From positions 29,304-74,533 of the forward strand of contig DYNY01000001.1 of assembly GCA_020720815.1 (NCBI GenBank): a DNA stretch of 45,230 bases. Reading direction: 5' to 3'. This DNA comes from Candidatus Elulimicrobium sp. GTDB lineage: Bacteria; Patescibacteriota; Minisyncoccia; Phycocordibacterales; UBA918. The translations under genes and the position numbers were made by a program. Below, in pieces: positions 1 to 8,630 of this stretch; position 1 is the first letter of the stretch; every line of letters begins with the position of its first letter. A model generated the notes under the pieces. It was not told the origin of the DNA. It saw only the letters and a program-made list of their open reading frames with translations, and made no database searches.

Positions 1-1605
1 GGGATTGTCACCTATGACAATATTACAATCGGTCACACCAGGCTTGCGATTGTTGACGTAACCCATAACGCCGATCAGCCTTATGAAAGTGACGATTACA
101 TTCTTTCTTACAATGGTGAAATCTATAATCATGACGTACTCCGAAATCAGTATTGCGTGGACAGAAAGATTCAATCACCATCCGACACGGCGACTCTTTT
201 TGCATTACTACACACTCTTCCAATTGAGGATATTATGAGAATGATTGACGGCATGTATGCATTCAGTGTTCTAGATGTGAAAAATCGAACAGTATTTCTT
301 GCATTGGATAAAATGGCCATAAAACCTCTTTACTATGTAGATACATCAGAGTATTTTGCTTGGGCTTCTGAGATTAAAGCATTTAAGGCCCTCCCAGGTT
401 TTGTTTTTAGGATGAATCGTGGGGTTTTGTTTGAACACTTGGTATTCAGATATATTTTCGGTAGGTCAACATTGTTGGAAAATGTATTTAAAATACAATC
501 AGGTACATATCTGAATTATTCTTTAGATTCGGGTACTTTTTATGCGAAAAAATATTTTGAACTAACAAAAGGTGATTCGTCTAACGAAAACACTGAAGAA
601 GTATTACGTGAGAGTGTAAAAGGAAATCTCATGAGTGATGAGCCTGTTGGCGTCCAATTAAGTGGAGGGATAGATTCTAGCTTGGTAAGCTACTTCGCTC
701 AAAAAAACTCTTCTAATCCGATACATTCATTTTCTATTGGATTAAAGAATGATGAGTGGAACGAATTTGAATATTCAGATGCGATATCTAAAGAACTTGG
801 AACAATTCATCATAAGATACTTTTTACAAAGGAAGAATTTGTAAATTTTTTCGAAAAAATCACCTATCATCTTGATGAGCCTATGGTTCATTCTAATACA
901 GTACCAATGTATCTACTGGCAAAGCATGCGAGACAGTACACAAAAGTGCTGATTACAGGAGAAGGTGCTGATGAGGTTTTTCTTGGTTATCGAAGATATC
1001 TTAAAAATGATATTATCTGCGATGAGGAACTCCTTTACTCTAACGCTTTTTCGTCTCCAGACACAGTATTGAGTGTCCTAAAAAACAAAACACAGTCGCT
1101 ATCTGAAAGAAAACTGCTTGTTCAAAAAGTGAGTGACTTAGATTGGCAAGATAAGTTAAGTCATTACGACATTCTTACATATTTACCACATGTGCTACTT
1201 CGTCAGGATAAAGCAGGAATGGCCGCTAATGTTGAAAATCGAGTACCTTTTTTAGTTAATTCAATGGTGCTGGCAGGTTACAACTCAAGCATGAAGATAG
1301 GGGAGTTTGGAGGGAAGACCCACTTGAAGCGCGTGGCATTAAAGTATTTTCCACGGGATTTCGTGTTACGGAAAAAATGCGGATTTGGATTGCCAATTTC
1401 TGATTGGCTTAAAGATGAGAATTGTTTACTTCCGCATCTCAATGCACTGAAGAGAAGTCAGTTAATTTCAGAGCACTTTAATGAGGAAAAAATCAATAAG
1501 ATGATTAGTGAACACCTTGATGGTGTAAATGATCATTCTATTATGCTATTTAGTCTCGTAGGACTTGATACATGGCATAAAATTTTTTGCAGTACCAATG
1601 AGTAG
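1..1605 (+). CDS. asnB: Asparagine synthase (glutamine-hydrolysing), 5' end outside the window
   Basis: The frame stays open from base 1 (GIVTYDNITIGHTRLAIVDVTHNADQPYESDDYILSYNGEIYNH...), in phase with ORF 157..1605. Class II glutaminase motifs (GHTRLAI, SYNGEIYN) and the synthetase PP-loop (VQLSGGIDSSLV) are visible. Confidence 0.92.
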   Translation, partial: GIVTYDNITIGHTRLAIVDVTHNADQPYESDDYILSYNGEIYNHDVLRNQYCVDRKIQSPSDTATLFALLHTLPIEDIMRMIDGMYAFSVLDVKNRTVFLALDKMAIKPLYYVDTSEYFAWASEIKAFKALPGFVFRMNRGVLFEHLVFRYIFGRSTLLENVFKIQSGTYLNYSLDSGTFYAKKYFELTKGDSSNENTEEVLRESVKGNLMSDEPVGVQLSGGIDSSLVSYFAQKNSSNPIHSFSIGLKNDEWNEFEYSDAISKELGTIHHKILFTKEEFVNFFEKITYHLDEPMVHSNTVPMYLLAKHARQYTKVLITGEGADEVFLGYRRYLKNDIICDEELLYSNAFSSPDTVLSVLKNKTQSLSERKLLVQKVSDLDWQDKLSHYDILTYLPHVLLRQDKAGMAANVENRVPFLVNSMVLAGYNSSMKIGEFGGKTHLKRVALKYFPRDFVLRKKCGFGLPISDWLKDENCLLPHLNALKRSQLISEHFNEEKINKMISEHLDGVNDHSIMLFSLVGLDTWHKIFCSTNE

Positions 1606-1904
1606 TTTTGCATTTTTTTATTGGGTAGTAGTACGTTTTACTAAAGAGATGTGTTTAGTCTGTTTTGTATGTTTTCACCTTAATAAATTCGAAAGTAAAC
1701 ACAAAAATACCTTGAAAAGAGCATTTATCAGATATGGAGAGTGGGGAGCCCGCGAGGTGCTTAAATGTCTCATTTAAATTAGTGAGTAAATTCAATGATA
1801 TTTTGCAGCGTCAGACCCGGATATTCTACCAATTCCACCCATGCCGGCGTTCGTAAATCGTCCAGAGCTGCCAGCTAAAGTGTCGAACTCCATTCCGGCC
1901 TATG

Positions 1905-1934
1905 AAAAAATCCCTATATAAATAGGGATTTTTT
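1905..1934. terminator. Intrinsic terminator-like hairpin
   Basis: aaaaaatccct / agggatttttt, 11-bp perfect stem with 8-nt loop and A/T tracts on both sides. Confidence 0.6.
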
Positions 1935-1974
1935 CGAGGGTGTCCTTATTCAACCAAGCTCGAACCTATTTCCA

Positions 1975-2197
1975 GTCGCGAAGCGAGTGAACGCGTGCTT
2001 CGCACGCGCCGAGCGCGTGGTGGCTTTGTACCACTCCGTACGCTCCGCTCTCATGGTGATGCGGACAAACTAGCGCACCTCCCTCCGCCTCGCATGCTCG
2101 GCGGTACGTCCTCCAGTACCCCTCCTTTACAGTATTCCTTTTCTTTTCGCCCCTCAATTATTTTTTTGAATATGGAAAAGGAGGGGTACTGGAGGAC
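1975..2197. repeat. GC-rich intergenic island ending in a 21-bp perfect inverted repeat
   Basis: gtcctccagtacccctccttt (2108-2128) and aaaggaggggtactggaggac (2177-2197). A further hairpin cgcgtgc-ttc-gcacgcg lies near 1992-2008. Composition contrasts sharply with the AT-rich surroundings. Confidence 0.6.
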
Positions 2198-2329
2198 TAC
2201 AAAATTAATTATTACTAATTATATGGCTTTAATTGGCCCGAACTATAAAACTTAATGCACTCTCAAAAATATGAAACCTCCCACCAATCTGCATTGGATT
2301 TATATGCTATGCAATACGATAATGAGCAC

Positions 2330-3295
2330 CTATTCGCAACTCAGACTTTTGATTTTTGCTCTCGTAAGTGGTCCAACGAAGCCAGAATTATAACCAAGAC
2401 CTAAAACAGTGAGTTGGAAGTTTTTGACAGCAGCCATAGTCAGAAGTCCAAAAAAACCAGTAGGTTCGGAGTTTAGATAACCATTAGTCTGCAGGAAGTC
2501 TTGTAGGGTAGACACTTCACCATTTGTTTGATCATCGCGTGATCGATATCGTAAATTGTTCATTAGCGACGAGCAAGCGTTATTCGGGAGCATATCAATA
2601 TCAGCATCACTCGCACCTTCTGTAAAATTTATTTTTTTACCTACGGTCTGTGTATTAGTAACTACTACAGATGTCGTCTTCTCTGCTGATGGGCCATCTT
2701 TACCGCCTCCAGTGTCATTAGCACACCAAATTTTATAATTAGTGGTCTTTGTAGGTACAATCACTTTAGATCCAGTGAGAGAAATAATTTCTTCGGTAGA
2801 ATCATATTGCAAAATACAACGTCTCGCATTTAGCGTGTTCCAATAGAGTGTGGAAGTTTGGCCCGCCTTAATCGCAGACGGATACGAACTGAAGACAATC
2901 ACTGGCATTTCTTTAGGAGCAACCGGTGTTACTGACACAAATACTGTCTTTTGAGTTGATTGGGCATCTTTACCACTTCCGTCGTCCATGCCGACACAAG
3001 AGAGCGTAAAAGCTCCTGATTCTGACAAGTTCTTAAGTGTGTACGTGCCATTAACAGGGACATCAGACAATAGAAAAAGTCCGCTATTTGTCTCATTTCG
3101 TAAAATACTGCAACTTTCTGCCTGAGATGAGTTCCATGAAAAAGTAACACTTTTACCTGCAGATATCGAACCAGGACTAACCGTAAAAGTATTAATAGCG
3201 GGACTCAGTGTACTTTGGGCAGAAACAAGATTTATATTTGAAACTATTATTAAAAACATGGCAAACAGCACCAACAAGTAATATTTATTTTTCAT
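2330..3295 (-). CDS. Secreted protein with two Ig-like repeats and a C-terminal peptidoglycan-binding (PG_binding_1-like) domain
   Basis: N-terminal signal peptide (MKNKYYLLVLFAMFLIIVSNINLVSA). Two repeats of the form 'FTVSPGSISAGKSVTFSWN' / 'FSSYPSAIKAGQTSTLYWN'. C-term LQDFLQTNGYLNSEPTGFFGLLTMAAVKNFQ...FVGPLTRAKI. Confidence 0.75.
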   Translation of the reverse strand: MKNKYYLLVLFAMFLIIVSNINLVSAQSTLSPAINTFTVSPGSISAGKSVTFSWNSSQAESCSILRNETNSGLFLLSDVPVNGTYTLKNLSESGAFTLSCVGMDDGSGKDAQSTQKTVFVSVTPVAPKEMPVIVFSSYPSAIKAGQTSTLYWNTLNARRCILQYDSTEEIISLTGSKVIVPTKTTNYKIWCANDTGGGKDGPSAEKTTSVVVTNTQTVGKKINFTEGASDADIDMLPNNACSSLMNNLRYRSRDDQTNGEVSTLQDFLQTNGYLNSEPTGFFGLLTMAAVKNFQLTVLGLGYNSGFVGPLTRAKIKSLSCE

Positions 3296-3367
3296 AAAAT
3301 AACATTACTATACGAAACGGTTTTAATTAAATTGTTTACGAACCCGTTGAGATGTGATTAGAACTTT

Positions 3368-3925
3368 TTAACTTAGCCAATGACTAAAAATTACGTCGTA
3401 ATTCAAGAAAACAAATGCAAATGCAATCACCAACGTGATGATCGATAATGTTTTAATCACTTGATTTTGACTGACTGAATCTTTATTTGTTAAACTTAGC
3501 AGTACAATAACAGAGATCAAATACCAGATTAAAACCTGATACAAATAATACCCTGGTCCTATTTCAGTAATTTTTTGACACTGACAATCAACATCACCTG
3601 GGGTAATTTTTCCTACTTGGACTATCGCTAATACAGTGACTGAGCAGGCAACAAAGAAAAAAGTGAGTAGCGATTTCTTTAGCTTAGTCCAGACAAAAAA
3701 TGAACCTGATTTTAGTGAACTAATGAGAATAAAAAATCCAAGAAACCAATACCATGACGGTATCCCAATCATTATTCCAAGCCAACCAAGGAAAAGTATA
3801 CCGTCACTTGTTCCAAAGTCTCCACCATCAAACCAGGCTGGACTAAGAACTAGCAGTAGAAATAAAACACCGACCGTAATTGAAATTATTTTCGTGCTAA
3901 TTTTATTAGAAATTGTACCATCCAT
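3368..3925 (-). CDS. Hypothetical multi-pass membrane protein
   Basis: Open 185-aa ORF with several hydrophobic segments; no family recognised. Confidence 0.6.
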   Translation of the reverse strand: MDGTISNKISTKIISITVGVLFLLLVLSPAWFDGGDFGTSDGILFLGWLGIMIGIPSWYWFLGFFILISSLKSGSFFVWTKLKKSLLTFFFVACSVTVLAIVQVGKITPGDVDCQCQKITEIGPGYYLYQVLIWYLISVIVLLSLTNKDSVSQNQVIKTLSIITLVIAFAFVFLNYDVIFSHWLS

Positions 3926-4060
3926 ACATGTATATTACTCATTTACTCTAGTATACTTGAGATGTCTTTATAAAAAGCACAGAATCAGTACTATATTATT
4001 TTGCGGGCTATATGGGAGGAAGTTAGAACTTTTATTATAAATACCTTGCAACAAAAGGTA

Positions 4061-4588
4061 TTACCCCTCACTGGCTTTTTTTATTTGTCGCTCAGCTTCC
4101 TCGCCTGCTCTAATTCTTGCCATAAGATTATCAAACTGAGGGTCGATATCTTCGTCAGTACGCCCCACAGCACGCATAGCTGATTCGTAAGCCAGGCGCC
4201 TATCTTCAACATTTTGAAAGTGTTCTGTATCAGTAAGGGGTTTTATTCCCCTATCTGCAACAAAAGCATCAATAATATCTGGGTCTTTTGCTAGAGCCTT
4301 AATATGTGCGGCGCTGATATTTTTTCTATCAAAGTCTGGATCGAGAAGTTCTGCAATCAGAGCCATTTCGCTTGGAGATAGTTCCTCATTTTCGAGTCCA
4401 AAGTCAATATTGTCGGCATTACTTATAACCTTATCGACATCAGTTACAGCTTTCTCGCCTACTTCATCCAGACTGTCTACTTGGTAAAGACTTTTTAAGT
4501 ACGCTAATTCCTCGGGAGTCGGAGAACTCTCATTTGGATTAGTTGCTTTTTTACTTTCATCTGAATTGCCCTCACTTTCTATTCCCAT
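4061..4588 (-). CDS. Hypothetical acidic protein
   Basis: 175-aa ORF with no recognised domain; co-oriented with neighbours. Confidence 0.55.
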   Translation of the reverse strand: MGIESEGNSDESKKATNPNESSPTPEELAYLKSLYQVDSLDEVGEKAVTDVDKVISNADNIDFGLENEELSPSEMALIAELLDPDFDRKNISAAHIKALAKDPDIIDAFVADRGIKPLTDTEHFQNVEDRRLAYESAMRAVGRTDEDIDPQFDNLMARIRAGEEAERQIKKASEG

Positions 4589-4887
4589 ACAAATTGACTA
4601 AATTTTGATAAAAAATGAAATATTATTAGATCGTTAAAAGATTATAACAAAAGCGGGTAAGTTAGTTAATACTTTGTCAGTTTCTGTTTCGTTATCGCGA
4701 TATTTATTTGTCTTGGCAGGGGATGTGATTCGGTCACGAATTACATAGTATATTTGTTCGTCTTCGATTCCAAATTTATTAAGTGTTTTCTTCCCCGTCT
4801 CGTTCGCATACGACAACGCTCCGACTTCCAAATCTCAACAGAAAGCAAAACTATTTGCTTTCTTCATCCTCCGCCCAATAAAAGTAA

Positions 4888-6123
4888 TCAGCCATTGTAT
4901 ATATCTTCCGCTGATACTGGCTGTCCATTCATATCGTAAACCCCATCTGCTCGTCTGATATAAATCGGTAAATCCGAGTAATTACTCTGAGCAAATTCAA
5001 TTGCTTTTTGTTCGCCTGAACGTTTCCTGGTAATCCTAACAGTAGGTTGCCCAGCCCGAATACCTGTCTTAGGTACGAAACGACTTATTGCCTCAATTGA
5101 TCCTCCGTCAAAAATATCGCCGTATTTTTTTAGTTTTTCTGCCTCCTCGTCCTCATTAAATATTTCTGTTACGTTATCACCGAAATAATCATGTGGTTCT
5201 CCAGTTTCAGTACTTATTACTGGCTTCAAACGTTCACCATCTATAAAAATTCCTTTGATATTTGGCTTATGTATGATGGCTTCGTTATATCTACCATGAC
5301 CAGATAACTCCTGAGTATTTTTCGCAAAAGCTGTCGCTGGGTCGACCTGTAGCGTACCTCCTTCAGATCCTCCTACATATTTACGATAACGCTTATCTCC
5401 TTCAGTTATAGTAGATGAGTCTCCACCATAAGAACCTATCATTGAGCCATCAACAATAAGACCAAATGGGTACATCGTTCCGTGTTTAACATCTGGGTTA
5501 TCTATTGCCACAATCGAAACAGAAAGATCAGGCTGTTTTTCTGTTACTATATTTATTTTTTCTTCGGTTGTAACTTCGTCAGCTTTAATCTCGGTATTAT
5601 TTATTGAGGTATTATTCATATTCCAACCCTCAAGTGGTAAGGTATGAACCACTATACTGTTGGTCTCTTTAGTTAATTCCGAAACACTTAACTTACCTTC
5701 GGCCAATAATTCAGCCGTTTTTTCTGAAGCTAACCTAGAACCTTGATTTTGTTCACGAACACGTTCAAAAAGTTTTTTTCGATCCGAAACAAAGGTTGAT
5801 TCATTTTTTGCTCTGCCGTCAGAATACCTAGCCTGAATACGTCTAGCCTCAATTTCTTGCTGGCCTTGTATTTCAAGTTTTAACTGCTCGATGTGTGATT
5901 GTATGTCAGCATTTTTCTGTGCTTCTTCTGCTAACAGTTCTTGTTTTTTAGTTTCAAATTCATCAATCTTTGATCTTGCCTCATCAGAACCTAAAAAGGA
6001 AACCTGTCTTTGACCGAATGCGATTATTTTTTGAAGTGGATTACGTCTAGCTATTTCTCCCTGTTTGTATCCAATCATAGTATTGAAGTAATCGAGTGAT
6101 CCTTCTGTCTCTCTCCATGTCAA
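4888..6123 (-). CDS. Hypothetical protein with predicted coiled-coil N-terminal half
   Basis: 411-aa ORF; Glu/Lys/Gln-rich heptad-like stretch (DEFETKKQELLAEEAQKNADIQSHIEQLKLEIQGQQEIEARR). Confidence 0.65.
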   Translation of the reverse strand: MTWRETEGSLDYFNTMIGYKQGEIARRNPLQKIIAFGQRQVSFLGSDEARSKIDEFETKKQELLAEEAQKNADIQSHIEQLKLEIQGQQEIEARRIQARYSDGRAKNESTFVSDRKKLFERVREQNQGSRLASEKTAELLAEGKLSVSELTKETNSIVVHTLPLEGWNMNNTSINNTEIKADEVTTEEKINIVTEKQPDLSVSIVAIDNPDVKHGTMYPFGLIVDGSMIGSYGGDSSTITEGDKRYRKYVGGSEGGTLQVDPATAFAKNTQELSGHGRYNEAIIHKPNIKGIFIDGERLKPVISTETGEPHDYFGDNVTEIFNEDEEAEKLKKYGDIFDGGSIEAISRFVPKTGIRAGQPTVRITRKRSGEQKAIEFAQSNYSDLPIYIRRADGVYDMNGQPVSAEDIYNG

Positions 6124-6197
6124 CTAATTGCTGATATATATCAGAGTATATAGATAAACTTCAAGGTGTTTGTGGGATACTTGAACTTAACCTTAAC

Positions 6198-6440
6198 ATG
6201 CGCGAAGTACGAGAAATGGTATGGGCAGATTATGTGTACCATAAAACCGAAGAATTTCTTCTCAAGAACGATGCAGACGCCCTCGTTTCTTTTTTGCACC
6301 TCATTGGTGTAAGTGAGCGACCATATTTATCACAAGCCCTCCTTGGAGTTAAAGATATTCTTCAGGAACGCTCGCAATACAATGGAAGTTGGGAAGCAGT
6401 CTTAGAAGAGATTAGATTATTCTATAAAGTCAGTATATAA
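6198..6440 (+). CDS. Hypothetical small protein
   Basis: 80-aa ORF with ordinary amino-acid composition; no family recognised. Confidence 0.4.
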   Translation: MREVREMVWADYVYHKTEEFLLKNDADALVSFLHLIGVSERPYLSQALLGVKDILQERSQYNGSWEAVLEEIRLFYKVSI

Positions 6441-6670
6441 CCATGCCCTTCTGGGGCAGGTTTGATGTTGGGTGAATGCCTAATAAATAGTTCCAACCTA
6501 GCTCTACTTCTCCTTTCTGTATTACTTGAAGGGCTATCGTCGCCGTAAGGATAAAACCAGAATTCACGTATTCCAGTTGCTTGGGCAACGCTCTGTATGC
6601 AGCGGGACACGTACTCGATATTAACTCCTTCTTTTGCCGAATCAGGCTCCAGTACCAGTAAGGTTGTCAT
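6422..6670 (-). CDS. Hypothetical protein, possibly the 3' part of a frameshifted gene
   Basis: ATG at 6670 in ORF 6422..6724; protein-like C-terminus (FWFYPYGDDSPSSNTERRSRARLELFIRHSPNIKPAPEGHGYILTL). Confidence 0.35.
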   Translation of the reverse strand: MTTLLVLEPDSAKEGVNIEYVSRCIQSVAQATGIREFWFYPYGDDSPSSNTERRSRARLELFIRHSPNIKPAPEGHGYILTL

Positions 6671-6814
6671 AGGGTCCAAAAAATAATTCTGGGAGCGGTT
6701 TATAATTTTTGCCTGAAGTATCAATAACTACTCCTATATTTTTAAAAATATACAGTGTTGCATCTTCTCGGTACTGTCTAGTACTGAGAATTTCAGGTCG
6801 TACTATATCTATTT

Positions 6815-6900
6815 TGGTGCGCCGGGAGGGATTCGAACCTTCGTAGGCTAATGCCAGCAGATTTACAGTCTGCCCTCGTTGACCGCTTGAGTACCGACGC
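6815..6900 (-). tRNA. tRNA-Tyr (anticodon GTA), 3' CCA encoded
   Basis: Minus strand GCGTCGG...CTGTAAA loop...GGTTCGAATCC...CCGGCGC-A-CCA; acceptor arms pair with one G-T, and there is a long variable arm. Confidence 0.93.
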
Positions 6901-7008
6901 AATTGTTTGATTCTTACCAAGTTTAGCCTTGAGCTACTTGGTAGGGTATAAATTACCATACTCTGCGTTCTTTTCAAATCTTCCTTGTGCTAGTATTGGT
7001 TTATATTT

Positions 7009-7398
7009 ATGAAACAATCTTATTTCTCATTAGTATTATTTCTTTTTCCACTTTTAACTAAAGCTGCTGGTCTAGTACCTTGTGAGCCAAGTGTATTGAA
7101 TGGAAAGATTGTGAATGAGTGTGGTTTTTGCCAGGTTGGAAGTTTGATAAAGAACGTGGCCGATTGGATTGGTGTGGTATCGGGATTTATTGTTGTATTG
7201 GTTATTATTTATGCTGGTCTGCGTATGGTTTATTCTATTGGTAATGTTTCGGCCAAGACTGACGCCAGAAGATTGATTAGTACAGCGGTTATTGGTTATG
7301 TCATTATTTTAGGATCATGGATGCTAGTTGATACTTTTGTAAAGTTTTTAATCCCCGGTTCCTCTTATGGTATCAATAATCCACTTATTTGTCCTTAA
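7009..7398 (+). CDS. VirB2/TrbC-like type IV secretion pilin-family membrane protein
   Basis: Signal peptide, short Cys-containing N-region, then two TM helices (IGVVSGFIVVLVIIYAGLRMVYSIGN ... AVIGYVIILGSWMLVDTFVKFL), the usual architecture of the family. Confidence 0.65.
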   Translation: MKQSYFSLVLFLFPLLTKAAGLVPCEPSVLNGKIVNECGFCQVGSLIKNVADWIGVVSGFIVVLVIIYAGLRMVYSIGNVSAKTDARRLISTAVIGYVIILGSWMLVDTFVKFLIPGSSYGINNPLICP

Positions 7399-7466
7399 AT
7401 ATACGCAGTCAGACCACTGTCTTTGCGAATTTATCCATGTTTTAATGTTAGTAGTAATTAAATTTT

Positions 7467-8318
7467 ATGTATCGCTATCTACCATTAATTTTACTTTTGG
7501 CTATATTTATTATTCCTGATTTAGTCTCGGCGGCACCGGGTGGTTTTGTAAATTGCGAAGGTGCTAGTTGTAGTGCTTGTGATTTAGTCGACATGACTAA
7601 CGAAATTATTAGGTGGCTACTAGGCATAATCTTCCTTATTTTTGCTGCTTTGATGACAGTGGCGGGTTTTGGGCTAGTAACTTCTGGTGGTAATCCATCT
7701 GCTTTAAATGCTGCCAAAGCAAAATTTACTAATGCTATCATTGGGATAATTATTGTTTTTTCTGCTTGGCTTATAGTTAATACTGTAATGGTTGAGTTGG
7801 TTTCAGATGGCAATACGGCTGGAAATATCACCGGTTGGGGTCCTTGGTCTGAAATAAAGTGCCAGGTACAAACCGTTACTGTCGAGATGGGTGAAATACC
7901 GCAAGCGGCTGGAAATCCTCCTGACCCGGCAGTTGTCGCTCAATGCAATGATGATGCGGCCTTAATGACGAAATATCATGGTTCACCAATAGGTCTTGAA
8001 GCACCAGGCTTAAGAGTAATGATAAATTGCTATTTAGCCGATCCGGCAGTTAGTGCCCTTACTGATGTTCCGCAACTTTATACAGTCGACAGAGAGCATC
8101 CCCGTTGCAGTCTTACAAACGGGCATGTGGCGTGTGGTCCGTGTAGTCATAGTGCAAACTCAAATCACTATGGTAGAGGTAGTGGAGCGGGGGCTAAGGC
8201 AGTTGATTTTAATTCAAAGGGTTCTGAACAAGCATTATATGATGCTTTGCGTGCAAGAAAAGCAGTTTGTGGAGGGACATTATTGTTTGAGACTCACCAC
8301 ACTCATATAAGTTTGTAG
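7467..8318 (+). CDS. VirB2-like pilin domain followed by an M15-peptidase-like C-terminal domain
   Basis: N-term: signal peptide plus two TM helices (WLLGIIFLIFAALMTVAGFGLVTSGGNPSALNAAKAKFTNAIIGIIIVFSAWLIVNTVM). C-term: SNHYGRGSGAGAKAVDFN ... LLFETHHTHISL, resembling the His/Asp and terminal His zinc-ligand motifs of M15 peptidases. Confidence 0.6.
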   Translation: MYRYLPLILLLAIFIIPDLVSAAPGGFVNCEGASCSACDLVDMTNEIIRWLLGIIFLIFAALMTVAGFGLVTSGGNPSALNAAKAKFTNAIIGIIIVFSAWLIVNTVMVELVSDGNTAGNITGWGPWSEIKCQVQTVTVEMGEIPQAAGNPPDPAVVAQCNDDAALMTKYHGSPIGLEAPGLRVMINCYLADPAVSALTDVPQLYTVDREHPRCSLTNGHVACGPCSHSANSNHYGRGSGAGAKAVDFNSKGSEQALYDALRARKAVCGGTLLFETHHTHISL

Positions 8319-8439
8319 CGACTCTTAATATTTTTTCGGGTCTACAAGGAGTTTCTTTCGCTATGCGAACGGTACACTTTTCGTATCGTACGAGCTCACG
8401 CTCATACGATATACTCCAAGTCTTCGAATCCTCGGGCAG

Positions 8440-8486
8440 TCATAAGTAAAACACCAATCTAAAAAAGATTGGTGTTTTACTTATGA
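8440..8486. terminator. 21-bp perfect hairpin downstream of tRNA-Trp
   Basis: tcataagtaaaacaccaatct - aaaaa - agattggtgttttacttatga. Confidence 0.7.
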
Positions 8487-8488
8487 TG

Positions 8489-8559
8489 CGGGTCCACGAG
8501 GATTCGAACCTCGGTCAACGGTTTTGGAGACCGGCATTCTACCACTGAACTATGGACCC
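8489..8559 (-). tRNA. tRNA-Trp (anticodon CCA)
   Basis: Minus strand GGGTCCATAGTTCAGTGGTAGAATGCCGGTCTCCAAAACCGTTGACCGAGGTTCGAATCCTCGTGGACCCG; 7-bp acceptor, loop CTCCAAA, T-arm CGAGG-TTCGAAT-CCTCG. CCA does not appear to be encoded. Confidence 0.92.
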
Positions 8560-8630
8560 ATTCGCATTATTGTAACTCAGGCGTGAATTCCACTTGAGTC
8601 GCTACATAGTAGGTGAAAAGGATAATAAAA

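Noticed and set aside
1806-1850. tRNA-like 5' half on the minus strand (GCCGGCATGGGTGGAATTGGTAGAATA...)
   Set aside because: No matching acceptor 3' strand or T-arm follows; resemblance limited to the D-arm region.
1995-2255. ORFs on both strands of the GC-rich island as genes
   Set aside because: They arise from the GC-rich repeat and have no protein-like features beyond the shared KEGYWRT repeat string.
6642-6977. 111-aa minus-strand ORF as an intact gene
   Set aside because: Its middle (LRRYSSGQRGQTVNLLALAYEGSNPSRRTKI) is the translated tRNA-Tyr gene.
8053-8310. 85-aa ORF overlapping the pilin-peptidase gene
   Set aside because: Alternative frame fully inside a better-supported CDS.
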